Translations under genes and position numbers: made by a program | DNA from: Periplaneta americana | Lineage: Eukaryota; Arthropoda; Insecta; Blattodea; Blattidae | Reading direction: 5' to 3' | Assembly: GCF_040183065.1 (NCBI RefSeq) | Contig: NC_091123.1 | Span: forward strand, 111,884,821-111,948,820 | DNA length: 64,000 bases | Shown: positions 22,322-32,943 of the stretch, in pieces | How positions within the stretch are numbered: position 1 is the first letter of the stretch | How the letters are laid out: every line of letters starts with the position of its first letter | The notes under the pieces: generated by a model | Seen by the model: the letters and a program-made list of their open reading frames with translations, nothing else | Database searches by the model: none | Told to the model about the DNA's origin: nothing

Positions 22322-22630
22322 GATTTATTCTGAGGGATGTGTGCTGGTTCGAGTCCTCATAGGGGAAGAAATTTTCTCATGAAATTTCGGCTAGTGTATG
22401 AGACCGGTGCCCACCCAGCATTGTGATGCACTTGGGGAGCTGAAATAGGTAGCGAAAATCCAGTTTCGCAAATCAGCTATAATGGCTGGAGTATCATCGT
22501 GCTAATCACACGATACCTCCATTCTGGTTGGATGATTATCTACCTCTGCTTCAGCATGTGAGAGAGACCAGCAGCCGGCTGGTCAGTCTTGGCCCTTCAT
22601 GGGCTGTAGCACCACGGATTTACTTTTTAC
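22322..22630 (+). mobile_element. SINE family B, copy 2
   Basis: Matches 12091-12446 in reverse orientation: B-box-like ctggttcgagtcc, then ttctcatgaaatttcggc, gaccggtgcccacccagc and the 3' block cccttcatgggctgtagc. The 5' part of the tRNA-like head is incomplete. Target duplication not resolved. Confidence 0.85.
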
Positions 22631-22913
22631 TTTTACCCTTTGTTCTGAATAAAAATGTAAAAAGTCTTAACTCATTTTTGCCAAAACTGTGACTTATTCC
22701 CTTTTCATATTTAGTGATTCAATTGATTTCGTTAAGTATACAAAAGCTATCTCAACATTCACTTAGCTATTTACTTTTAAGTTTCTCACATTAAATATTA
22801 TAACAAGAACGTAATCGACAGATTGAATTTTTTTCCGGCAGCGAGTCCCACAAAGCGGGGTCTGGGGTGACCGCTCCGTCGAAGGGCCGGCCTTTCTATG
22901 AGAATCCACAGTA

Positions 22914-24070
22914 GTGATGGGCGAAGTTGTTCTTTTCCCCTAATAGTTCCGACTGTTCCGGTTCCGGAAAAATACTATGTTCCAAATAACAGTTACAAGT
23001 AGAGATGAGTCGGAATCGTTCAATGATGCGACTCTTGCTCCTTTAGAGGAGTTCTTCAAAAGAATGGTACAGTACCCTCCCTTTTCCCCAAGCAGCACGC
23101 ACATAGCATTGGAGCTTCGAGCACTCATCTCTCGGACTTCTCTTAAAATACCGGACGTTATCGGCATGACATAGCACACATGCTTTTCATTCATTCATTT
23201 AGTGTCCTGCCCCGTCTTTCACTGCAAACCCAGCATTCTCCAATCTTTTCTATTTTCTGCCTTCTCAATAGATGACATTCCAGTGCACATTCGAATCGGT
23301 TTTGGAAACTTGCTGTGTATACGGACAGAACCTTCATGTTTAGTAGATAAACAGCTATTGAATATAAGGTCAGAATGCAGCACATAGTTTTGGTACATAA
23401 AGTCATAAAGACACGGTAACCAACTCAAAAATTTAACATGACGTTTAAAACGTGTGGCATGTAATTTTTTATACTTCCTTTTAGGTATGTAGTAAAAAAA
23501 CTAAAATAATTAATTTTTATTTTTACTTTTCTGAATGCTTAGTTATAATAATTAGGCCTACATTATAATTTCATAAATAATAAAAACATATAACTACAAA
23601 TGTATATATTAGCACTAGTATGTGAGGGAAACCATTACCTGATGATAATGAATATGAATATTAACAGTAGTGAAACCTGAAACCCCCATACTGGCTTAGT
23701 AAAATGTTAGAAACGCATCTGTACCAGTGTAATAATTTAAATTTCGCATCGCACCTCGCTCTGTGTCATTAGTGTCATTGCTCATGACGACACTGAAAGG
23801 ATTTCAATCTCCATGATTTCGTTCCATCCACGTGAGAGTTCCAGGTACAACATAAAGAACGAGAACAGTGCAGCCGGAGCTGTCATTGGTTCAACGGAAC
23901 GGGTTCCGACTGTTCTTGGAATCGGAACATGCCTTGCGCAATGCTGTACTGCAGGCCCGCAACAGCTGGACAAGTGAGCAGCTCGGAGTCGGAACAGTGT
24001 TATTTCGGAACTGGAGGTTCCGACCTACTGTTCATTTTTGCAACAGTTCCGAGACCGGAACATAGGTCCG
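22914..24070. mobile_element. Possible hAT remnant with GTTCCG subterminal repeats
   Basis: The left side starts tagtgatgggcgaag, a common hAT terminus type. Both ends carry many copies of GTTCCG/CGGAAC (22945-22985 and 23880-24062), as subterminal repeats do. No transposase is visible and the right terminus is not found. An RTE LINE tail (23182-23265) sits inside. Confidence 0.35.
23182..23265 (-). mobile_element. RTE LINE 3' end with (AATG)n tail
   Basis: Minus strand gives the RRQKIEKIGECWVCSER-type end seen at 31270-31330, then a tail of ATG/AATG units (cattcattcattt on plus at 23188-23201). A severely 5'-truncated copy. Confidence 0.7.
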
Positions 24071-24343
24071 CGCATATGTTACTCCCAGTAACTGGGAAAC
24101 TAGTACGGTACAGATTTCGAATAGGAATCACTTTTAAAAGTAATTCTTTCTAAACATTTGTCTCGCTTTGACTCCCATCAAAAGTTAAAAATAGAAAAAC
24201 TTTTGAAGGTGTCAATGTCCATTTTGAACATGACACTTCGAAGTTAGTAATTTTTTCTCCCTTCCCAAAAAACATTTTGATTTCGAATTTTTTCTATGCT
24301 TTCCTTAGATATTTATCTATGAAACCTAAAATTTACAATGCGA

Positions 24344-24533
24344 TTATCATAGGTGCTACGACGTGATAATGTTTAATGGTGCGGAAAATAGCGTCGTCTG
24401 CTAACCGCAACTGGCAATGAAAGAACTAAAATGGCGAACGATTATATGTACCTACTCTTTATAGAACCTATTCTTACTAGGACGTAAGCAAAGAGGCGGA
24501 GCCACGCCGGAAATAACAGCGACGTGACTATAG
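24344..24533 (+). repeat. Dispersed ~190-bp module, copy 2
   Basis: Matches 11462-11652 over its whole length, including cataggtgctacgacgtgat, aaaatggcgaacgatt, gtaagcaaagaggcggagcc and gactatagt. Confidence 0.7.
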
Positions 24534-24670
24534 TATAAGAAAAGCTGCAGCATGTTACTTACGAACAACTCCCAATATTGCGAGTTTATGTGATATATTA
24601 GACGAATGATTCATAATAATCGCAAAGTTTCTTGCAAGATGAGGATACTGTTATAAACTAAGTAAGAATA

Positions 24671-26150
24671 CAGAGTGTTTCAAAAATACGGGGCATAATT
24701 TCAGGTATGTATTTCCCACATGTAGACAATCAAAATAGTTCATTACAACATGTGTCCGGAAATGCTTCATTTCCAGTTATGGCCTTCACAACATTGAAAT
24801 TCACTGGAACGTTTTTCTTTCTGCAGGTCGTTGTCATTACAGAAGATGTTCAAAATGTCCACCTCTTGCTTGAATACAGACCTCACATCGATGTCTCATT
24901 GACCTGCGAACACGATCCCAAACTCCAGGAGTATTGCGTATGTCCTCAGAACATGCCACAATTCGATTCCGAAGGGATTCCAAATCAGGCACCAGAGACG
25001 AATAAACCAATGATTTTAAATGGCCCCACAAGTAGAAATCGAGAGGGTTCAGATCAGGTAAGCGTGGAGGCCAAGCAATTGGGCCACCTCTACCTATCCA
25101 TCGATCAGGAAACCTTCGATCCAAGTACCGGTGACCCGTACAACTGAAGTGTGCAAGAGCGCCATCATGCAAGAAGTGAATGTGTTGACGATTGATCAGT
25201 GGAGTGTCTTCTAAAACATGAGGTATGGTGTTTTCCAGGAAGTTTGTGTACGCCTGGCCCGTAAGTCTGTTTACAAGTACATGGGGTCCAACTAATCGAT
25301 CACCAATGATACCGGCCCACATGTTGAGGGAGAACCGCACCTGGTGATGAGATGGAACAGTTGCACGTGGGTTTTCATATGCCCATACATGCTGATTGTG
25401 GAAATTTGTTATGCCATCTCATGTGAACTGTGCTTCATCTGTAAATAATACTAAGGCAGGATTTACACCACACTGCTGCAAGAACCACTGACAGAACCTA
25501 ACTCGTGCAGGGTAATCTGCTGGTGACAGGGCCTGTACACGTTGCAAATGATAAGGATACAATTGATACTCTTTCAACAGTCTCCAGACAGTCGTATGAG
25601 GAACATTGACTTGCAACACTACTCTTCGTGTGCTGATAGAAGGAGTCATGTTCACAGCCTCCAGAATCTCCTCCTGTACTTCTTGAGTTTTGATCTTGGT
25701 CGTCCCCTTCCCAAACCAGGAGAGTTAAATTTTCCATACTCGCACAGACGGTAATGGAGACGTACAAATGTCTTCCGATCTGGACATTGTCGCTGTGGGT
25801 ACCTCTCCTGGTACAAACGACGAGCCAGCGCAGCATTGCCGTCCGCCTTACCGTACATGAAGTGTATCTCTGCCAGCTCTTGATTTTTTAATACATGTCG
25901 CACAGTTTAATGCCTACACAACACTGAATGTAACCTTCGCCTCGGAATGAACTGTCAGAGTGCCCTCTTAATGTCTCCTTTGACGGCAACGACCTGCAGA
26001 AAGAAAAACGTTCCGGTGAATTTCAATGTTGTGAAGGCCATACCTCGGAAATAAAGCATTTCCGGACACATGTTGTAATGAACTATTTTGATTGTTTACA
26101 TGTGGGAAATACATACCTGAAATTATGCCCCGTATTTTTGAAACACCCTG
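24671..26150 (-). mobile_element. Complete mariner-type element with long inverted repeats
   Basis: 1480 bp, flanked by TA dinucleotides at 24669-24670 and 26151-26152. The terminal inverted repeats start cagagtgtttcaaaaatacg (left) and cagggtgtttcaaaaatacg (right, reverse complement). They match with only about six differences over roughly 163 bp (24671-24833 and 25988-26150). This is much longer than the ~30-bp repeats of classic mariners. The left repeat runs right up to the transposase stop codon. The transposase is broken (see separate entry), so this copy would need help to move. A degenerate relative lies at 10211-13520. Confidence 0.92.
24837..25903 (-). pseudogene. Mariner-type transposase, DD41D spacing (one frameshift, one stop)
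   Basis: Starts MRHVLKNQELAEIHFMYGKA, a DUF4817-type helix-turn-helix region (GNAALARRLYQERYP). A frameshift follows near 25690, then a second DNA-binding segment (NVPHTTVWRLLKEYQLYPYH) and the catalytic domain. The first aspartate is in LFTDEAQFT. The next codon is TGA in place of a likely arginine codon, and reading resumes through FHNQHVWAYENPR. The second aspartate (HDGALAHFS, codon 25166-25164) and third acidic residue (NPLDFYLWG, codon 25040-25038) are 41 residues apart. All three catalytic residues remain. About 355 residues overall. DD41D spacing is known from rosa-type mariner relatives. Assignment to that family is an inference from spacing alone. Confidence 0.88.
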
Positions 26151-26164
26151 TATAATAGGCTACC

Positions 26165-26245
26165 TATTATTGGAGAAAAATTCGTTCTGGCATCGGGAAT
26201 CGAGCCCAGAACCTCTCAGCTTTGCACGCTGAGCGCTAGCATTTT
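26165..26245 (-). repeat. tRNA-like SINE head
   Basis: Minus strand reads gcgctcagcgtgcaaagctg and then ctgggctcgattcccgatg, a B-box-like block, followed by ccagaacgaatttttctcc. It looks like the head of a tRNA-derived SINE, different from families A to D. Confidence 0.4.
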
Positions 26246-26246
26246 A

Positions 26247-26341
26247 AATAATTGATTAAATGAACTTACTCATGTTATTTATGTAAGCTCGTGTGGCTTA
26301 CATAATTAACACGAGTAAGTTCACCATTTAATCAATTTATT
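26247..26341. repeat. Inverted repeat (hairpin)
   Basis: Left arm aattgattaaatgaacttac is mirrored by gtaagttcaccatttaatca, and the middle also pairs around tgtaagc/gcttaca with a loop of about 7 bases. Arms are about 43 bp, imperfect. Confidence 0.7.
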
Positions 26342-26721
26342 TATATTCAAGTGTTAAAAGTAGTGTACGAAAGATTCAAAATGGATTAGCATTTTGTTTA
26401 AAACTTTAAAGTTCTTTAAAATATGACGATCAAGTTATTGAATAGTGTACAGTAATCTAGTAAATAAATGGGTCTAGTGCAAGGTTTTTGTAATTGTCCT
26501 TTATTGCGTATTTTAGCAATTTATAATGCCTTTTTGCCTGCCTATTTTAGTTTAGTTTATTTTAAGAGATTCACAGTTAATTATTTTGTAATCACACACT
26601 AGCAGGCAATTGATTTTCTTTCTTCTGAGTCTTGATGCTGCCTCTCTTCCAGTAGGGTCTCCAGGCACATGAAACAAGAGAGAACAGAAGGGCAGTACAC
26701 ACAAGAGTAGATGATTACAAT

Positions 26722-27045
26722 TTAAAACTTTATATTTGAATATTCCTTTGTGCACATTGGCATGTGTGTCAGTAATATATCTTTAACAGATTTCTTAAAC
26801 ATACTATTGTTATTTTCCTTGACATGTGGGGGAAGTTTATTATATAAATTACTGCCAGTATGTGTAAGGGTATTGAGAGTTTTAGCAAGTCTGTGATAAT
26901 TCAAATGTATATTATTGGATGTCCTAGTATTGCGTTCGTGACATTCTGAGTTTGTTTTAAAGGAATTTAAATTTGTATGAATTAAGCATACGTTTCTAGG
27001 ATATAAACACAGGGTGGTACTGATAAAATTTTAAGTTTCTAACTC
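26722..27045 (-). pseudogene. LINE C-terminal fragment
   Basis: Minus strand reads LKILSVPPCVYILETYA, then ERNTRTSNNIHLNYHRLAKT, TGSNLYNKLPPHVKEN and MFKKSVKDIL to a stop. The pattern of an N-T-R block, an H block and Y-N-K-L-P is the usual C-terminal end of RT proteins in several LINE clades. A similar end occurs at 63290-63552. The fragment stops close to the target site of hAT-A (27056) and the MITE now at 43060. Confidence 0.65.
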
Positions 27046-28262
27046 CACAATGTATGACCACAGCAGTGGCGGCCGGTGAGACATTCTGGTGGTGGTGCCA
27101 AAAATGAAAAAAGTTGTACCCAAATTACCCTAGTGAAATTAATAATCGCAGTTCACGTTTGCATTATATTAAATAAAAACACATTAATTTAATCAGCTAT
27201 TTTACCAGGTGTACAGTTAATAATGTATCTAGTAACAGTTACAATAACATTTCCGAAACTAATAACGAAATTTACAGATACAGATAATAAAAACTTTCAC
27301 AGTATTGTTAGTCAAATACAAATAACTTTTATAACCAGTAAAATTACTGGCAAAAACACACGAGATAAACAATGACATAGATAATAAACAAACACGTTTG
27401 CACTTTATTTAACAGGCCGATGAATCCAAGGCAGCGGCCTGAATAACACATGTTCATGTCCTGCACAGATCTCATGTATCGTTAACAGAAGCATCAATAC
27501 TATAGCAACATTATAGCGATATTTAGTTGCCGCAAAATAAAACAAATATTACACAACATTAACACACAGTTTTACATAATATGAAAAAATATTTATCTTT
27601 CTACAAAGAACCATGACTATCTCTGCGTTCAATATAGCTAAATGGATAATAATTTACACATTCAAATCCAAGTTATGTGTAGAGATGGGAACGATATATC
27701 GGTTTTTACGAAATACCGATATTTTCGTTTTGATATATCGATATCGAAATTTTGATTCAATATATCGGTTTTCTCATAAATTTATCAGTTTTTTTTATAT
27801 TTGTTTTTGTGGAATTATTATGAACAAAAAAATCCACACTAGTTAACTCCGATAATTCCCTGAGAGATGGCGTTAATGAAAGTGAGTAGTTACATAATTG
27901 TGCAATCTTGAAATATCCAATCCAATCAATGCCTCTCTCTGATTGGCTGGTCTAGAATTCGAATTCAAACTATTTAATATGCAGTACCAAATTCAAAATC
28001 CAACGTGTGTGAACGTAAGACTGAGACGGGAGCTTTATCTACTAGTGTGTTAGAATTAATTTCTCCAAGGCAGGAGCAACTGCCACTCTGAAAAGGAATC
28101 GTCTGACTTCAGAACTTTTATTTCTGTGTTTTTAAATGGAAAGAGAAACAAGGATGTAATACTGGTTTGAGATTTGTTTACAGCTAGGATTTCTATGCAC
28201 AACCTAGTACTGACATTGTTTTATTATTATAGCCTATATTTTAGTACATAAAAATTGTATCA

Positions 28263-28301
28263 CCATCATCATCATCATCATCACCACCACCACCATCACC
28301 A
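28263..28301. repeat. (ATC)n/(ACC)n microsatellite
   Basis: Six or so ATC units followed by ACC units inside hAT-B. Confidence 0.9.
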
Positions 28302-29368
28302 TTGAGATTTTGAATGTTGGAGTATAACAATAACTTGCAATGGGAACTTACTATAGAAGGTTTGTATCAAATCACAATTATTGTGAAGTTTGATAAAACT
28401 TGTAACATTCTAAGTACTATTTAGTTACATTTAAAAATGAATACAAGTACTGTTTACTTAGATTTAAAATGATTACGTTGTTATCTAGAAAAGAGCATTA
28501 TATTTGTATCCTCGATTGAATCCTATATAAAATTAGAATAATTGAATCGTGGATTGGAAAAAAACTGATGGGGATCCTAAAGAAAATTGGAGTGGATTGG
28601 AAAGAGAGAAGGTTTTTCAGTAACCTACAAATGAAAAGAGTCAAAGGAGAAGAAATGTCAGAAGCAAGTGAAACAGGGAGAAGAGTACGACAAGGATGCC
28701 CTTTATCACGTACCCTGTTCAACATCTACTAGGAGGATTTAGTGAAAAACTGTTTTCAGAACATCGGAGGAGTGATAGTAGGAGGAAGAAGAATAAAGTG
28801 TGTAAGATTTGCTGATATGGCATTGTTAGATAATACTAAAAGATAAGTTACTGGAGCTAAATGACAGCTGTGAGCAATATGGAATGAAGATAATTGCCAA
28901 CAAGACGCAAACCATGGTCGTAGGAAGAAAAGTAAAGAAGGTGGATTTGTGAATTTTAAATGAGGGAGTAGAGCAAGTGGACAGCTTCAAATACTTGGGG
29001 TGTACTATAAGCAGTAACATGAACTACTGCCAAGAAGTCAAAAGGAGAATAGCAATGGCAAAGGAAGCTTTTAATAGAAAAAGGAGCATCTTCTGTAGAC
29101 CTCTGGAGAAAGAAATAAGGAAGAAACTAGTGAAGTGCTTTGTGTGGAGTGCAGAATTGTATGGGGCAGAAACATGGACATTACTAAGAAGCAAATAGAA
29201 GCATTGGGAATGTGGATATGGAGAAGCAGTGGCGGCTCGTGGGTATTGAATTCAGGGGGGATGCATACAAAAATAAACCATGCAACTTATCTTATTTAAA
29301 GATTAGTTCCATGCGCCTTGTCTTGTAGGTTGCAAACTTTTGAATAATCTTCTTATTAAAATCCGATG

Positions 29369-30501
29369 TCATTTAACATAATCTTTACAATGGAAAACAT
29401 AGATTAATGCGGTCAGTCTCTCTTCTCTCATCGTATTTCTAAAATAGGATTCCACTCTTTTCAAACACGAAAAGCAACGTTCTGGTTCGGAAGTTGTCAT
29501 TGGTATGGTGATAGCTATGCATAGTAGTTTCACAACTTCTGAAAATGAGGCCTGCAAGTTCTCAGATAGAAGAAACTGCAAGAGCTTGACTGAGTCACTG
29601 ATATTTCTGAATTATTGTCTCTGATATAACACAGTGAGGTCCGTTTTTAGTTTCTCTTTATCGAACATTAGAAAAAGCTTCACACATACATTTAGATCAT
29701 TTTCAGGAAATGAGCTTTTGTAGCATTCAAATTTTTCTTGACACAGAAGAGAAGAATCAGGTGTTAGCTTGTGTGAAAATGAGGTCACACATTTCCTTAG
29801 CTGCCGCAACCGTTGTCTGAATCCCTTCGACCTTACGACACTTTTTAGAGTTTTCATTTTCACAGATCTCGCTGCTCAACTATACACTGTTCCATATTGT
29901 CTGTATGGCATTAACAAAGCTTGATATGCAGAGTCGGCCTCGGTAGCATAGTCGTTCTGAGTTCATCCCGGCCCAGGTCGATGGCATTTAAGTGTGTTTA
30001 AATGAGAAAGGCTCATGTCAGTAGATTTACTGGCATTTAAAAGAATCTTGCGAGACAAAATTCCGGGACACCGGCGACGCTGATATAACCCCTGCAGTTG
30101 CGAGTGTCGTTAAATAAACCATAATTTAATTATTTTATATGCAGATTTGGACCTTAGAAATATCTAACTGGCGATGTTGTAGTTGGTTGTATAATATATC
30201 TACATGATACATCAATAAATGAAAAAAACAGCCAGAAATTGAATTCAGGATCTTCAAGAGCACGCACCAGGGTGCTTGCCTCATTTATTGTGATGTTAGA
30301 TGTTTCAGATTCCATTATGGTTTGAAAACATTCTAGCAATGACTCCTTCTCATGAACAACATTTACTGTTCTTATTTTAAAACTCCATCTTGTTGCCCCA
30401 GTGTCTTTAAAACACATTAATCTAATACAGACTGTGTGGAGATCGAGAGAAGAAAGCAGGGATACTGGATAAATCAGCAACAAATATGCGAGCCTTTGCA
30501 T
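29369..30501 (-). pseudogene. hAT-C transposase remnant
   Basis: Minus-strand pieces of a hAT transposase. 30501-30154 carries the GATRWSFKIRTVN and ASTLVRALEDPEFNFWL blocks of the central domain. 29863-29612 carries a cysteine-containing linker. 29581-29369 carries the dimerisation region (LCIAITIPMTTSEPERCFSC, LKRVESYFRNTMREERL). The N-terminal zinc finger and the DUF4371 half are missing and a SINE interrupts at 29932-30136. Internally deleted and frameshifted, so inactive. Confidence 0.85.
29932..30136 (+). mobile_element. SINE family C, inside hAT-C
   Basis: Starts gagtcggcctcggtagcata (degenerate A box), then a B-box remnant (gagttcatcccggccca), the body caggtcgatggcatttaagt and the 3' block tgcgagtgtcgttaaataaa. 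The target duplication atatgcaga lies at 29924-29932 and 30137-30145. It is the innermost element of its stack. The B box is partly deleted compared with a functional head. Confidence 0.88.
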
Positions 30502-32157
30502 TTTGTTTAGCGGCTCTTTTCATTATGAGATTCAACAGATGGGCACTTAATTTCACATTTCTCCTGAATTGTTAAGGTTCTGAACTGAATAGACTGTAAA
30601 TATTGTACAGAATTAAACATTGTGACACTTGTCATACTCACAACATTAAAGAAAGTGTATTTAAAACTGCGTGCTACTGACAAGCTGCTGCAAATTTTGC
30701 AGCGCCTGGAAACGCTGGATTCATGGCCAGGGGCAGCAGGGGGAGGGGTAAAACTAACGCGCGAAGCATCCGAGAAGAGACTGGCAGCTCCAGGGGAGGA
30801 AGTGATTTCATCCATAGTCTTTGTCTCTGGCTTCGCTCTGGCAGCACCAGGGGAGGAAGTGACTTCACTAACGATTGCGTGCATGTCAATGAGAGCGAAA
30901 TGTTTTTAAAAAATTCGAGCCGCTAAATAGAGACTGTATAATAAATGTATTTCACAACATAAAACGAGACAAGAGTCACAAATGTCTGGGGGTGCTGCAG
31001 CTCCGCAGCCCCTCTTCGAAAGCCGCCCCTGTGGAGAAGGCTAGAGCGTGTGAAATGGACAGAGTGAAAACGAAGCTGTGTTGGAAAGAGTGGATGAAGA
31101 AAAAATGATGCTGAAACTGATCAGGAGGCGGAAAAGGAATTGGCTGAGAAGAAACTACCTACTGAAGGATGTACTAGAAGGAATGGTGAACGGAAGAAGA
31201 GTTCGGGGCAGAAGAAGATATCAGACGATAGACGACATTAAGATATTATGGGTCATATGAGGAGACAAAGAGGAAGGCAGAAAATAGGAAAGAGTGGAGA
31301 ATGCTCTGTCTGCAGTGAAAGACCTGCCTTTGGGTAGAACACCATGAATGAATGAATGTTTCATTGTCAAATTCTGATCCATATAGAGTTCACTTAACAC
31401 TTTCCCATTGTATCATTTAAGCTCATCTTACCTCCACCATAATTTTGATTTAGGTTAGGAACTACTTAATAATAAAATTTTGAAAATGTATTGTTTATCG
31501 TTGCAATTTTACATTTAATCTTTTGATTGTTATTATGTTAATTTCAATTCTATTAAGGAATAGGCTATTAAAATTTAAGCTTATTGTAATAAATGTACGC
31601 CCACAAATGTAATTGCATTAGTAGGCCTATCTATTAATTTGCTTACGAGATAGCGATATATCGAATCGTTTCAATATACCGATATATTTTCTGCAATATA
31701 TATCGTTTATCGAAATTAGGTTTGCAATATATTGCAATATCAATATATCGGTATTTAAATTATTTCCCCCATCTCTAGTTATGTGCATTAGTTTTGAATT
31801 GGCAACATTACATGAACATTTGGCGCGAAACTCCAACTCATAGACAAATAATGTCTCCAACAACCCTGCCATCTAGCGAATTTCTGCATTACTGTGCTCT
31901 AGCGGGCGGAATATTAACTACTGAGTCAAATTGAATTCGGCCAAGGCGGTCTTGATTCGGCTCAAAGTCTGCCATAAGAAACGCATATAAACTTCAGTCG
32001 CGCTCAAACCTCCTGACGTTTCGCGAAAGCCAGTAACATGCGAGCGCGATGTTGTCAAAACTACTCTCTCCGTCTCTGTCACTGAGCGGCAGTAGTTTTA
32101 AAACTGTGGAGCGCGACCCTTTACCTGAGGTTGGTTTGATAGGGAGATGCAGAAGAC

Positions 32158-32158
<1 letters not shown>

Positions 32159-32218
<60 letters not shown>
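32159..32218. repeat. (TAA)n microsatellite
   Basis: About 20 TAA units in the 3' region of the Sailor-type element. Confidence 0.95.
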
Positions 32219-32221
<3 letters not shown>

Positions 32222-32594
32222 TAAATATTATTATCTTCAGATTGCATCGAATGAAATTAAAAGTCACAAAATATAGAAAAATTAGTTGAGTCAGACGTAA
32301 CTCGCTGAATTTATATCAGTTTTGTAAGTTTTACTTTTATTAGGGTTAATAAAGTTGTCGAATAACACAAAGGCGCAGCTTGATCAAATAAATTGAACGA
32401 TAAGATTAATTTGAAATAGTAGGCCCTAATTTTCTGTAGCCTACAAATGAATTGATTGAATTGACATGGACCTAAATAGCATTATGTCCCTGCTGTCAGA
32501 CCACATTCTTACAAAAATAGTGGTTTTTATATGCCTGTGTTGCGTTTAAGGAAAATGATGAATTAATAAAACGTACCTTTTGTGCTGCAAATTT

Positions 32595-32642
32595 CTACTC
32601 CAGTGGCAGAGCTAATGGTGAGCCAACATCGTCGTATTCAGC
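32595..32642 (-). pseudogene. Sailor transposase C-terminal tail, severed by hAT-D
   Basis: On the minus strand, after removal of hAT-D and one copy of the tattcagc duplication, the frame from 40484 upwards continues GEGAEYDDVGSPLALPLE and ends in TAG at 32595. It shows that hAT-D landed inside coding sequence, 15 or so codons before the stop. Confidence 0.8.
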
Positions 32643-32943
32643 CAGGCGCGGATCTAGAATTTAATAATAGGGGGGGCTAATAGTAATTGAGGGGCTGGGT
32701 GCAAGAAGGGCATTTTAGAGGATGTGCCCTTTTTGAGTAAAACGCTTTATTGTGTTCTCTGATCTGTTTTTTTTTTTTTTTTTTTTTTTAAATTCGTCAA
32801 CTTTTGGATACAGTATCGAAATCTTGGGTGATCTCCCGACTGTTCCTAATTACTTTTACTTATTGCTGAGAGGTAGTTCATTTATGATGCTGCACTCCCG
32901 TCATAACCAGGATGAACAGCATGAAAACAAATTTGACAGATAA

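Larger units (their letters stand above)
29227..31031 (-). mobile_element. hAT-C, inserted in the RTE LINE
   Basis: 1805 bp with termini CAGTGGCGGCTCGTGG and (reverse complement of right end) CAGGGGCGGCTTTCGA. The 8-bp duplication tggagaag is at 29219-29226 and 31032-31039. The transposase remnant is on the minus strand. A family C SINE lies inside. The related terminus CAGTGGCGGCTCGTGA occurs on the hAT at 54458-55482. Confidence 0.93.
28500..31360 (+). mobile_element. RTE-type LINE, split by hAT-C
   Basis: 5'-truncated RTE-type LINE inserted in hAT-B. Blocks in order: LMGILKKIGVDWKERRFF, RRVRQGCPLSRTLFNIY (28688 on), a damaged palm motif (RFAD then MALL at 28803-28825, one D lost), the DSFKYLGCTISSNMNYCQEV region and AETWTLLRSK stop (28977-29198). 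After hAT-C is removed with one tggagaag copy, IWRR joins LERVKWTDRV in frame, and the C-terminal region continues to about 31330. The 3' tail is (AATG)n at 31345-31359. Several stops and frameshifts. Other copies: 7020-7800, 7830-8258 and 23182-23265. Confidence 0.88.
27680..31777. mobile_element. hAT-B (TAGAGATGGG type), inside hAT-A
   Basis: Termini TAGAGATGGGAACGATATAT and, as reverse complement of the right end, TAGAGATGGGGGAAATAATT. The 8-bp duplication gttatgtg is at 27672-27679 and 31778-31785. The ends are full of tatatcg/cgatata words (27690-27775 and 31650-31760), probable subterminal transposase-binding repeats. No transposase seen. The interior holds a 28263-28301 microsatellite and the RTE LINE 28500-31360. 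Confidence 0.9.

Noticed and set aside
24707..25147. 146-codon plus-strand open frame
   Set aside because: It lies antisense to the mariner-type transposase, whose motifs (TDEAQF, HDGALAH, NPLDFYLWG) read cleanly on the minus strand.
28263..28301. Possible CRISPR-like or tandem repeat array
   Set aside because: It is an ATC/ACC microsatellite with no spacers. No CRISPR-type structure exists anywhere in the window.
32049..32276. Poly-Asn or poly-Leu open frames
   Set aside because: They are translations of the (TAA)n microsatellite.
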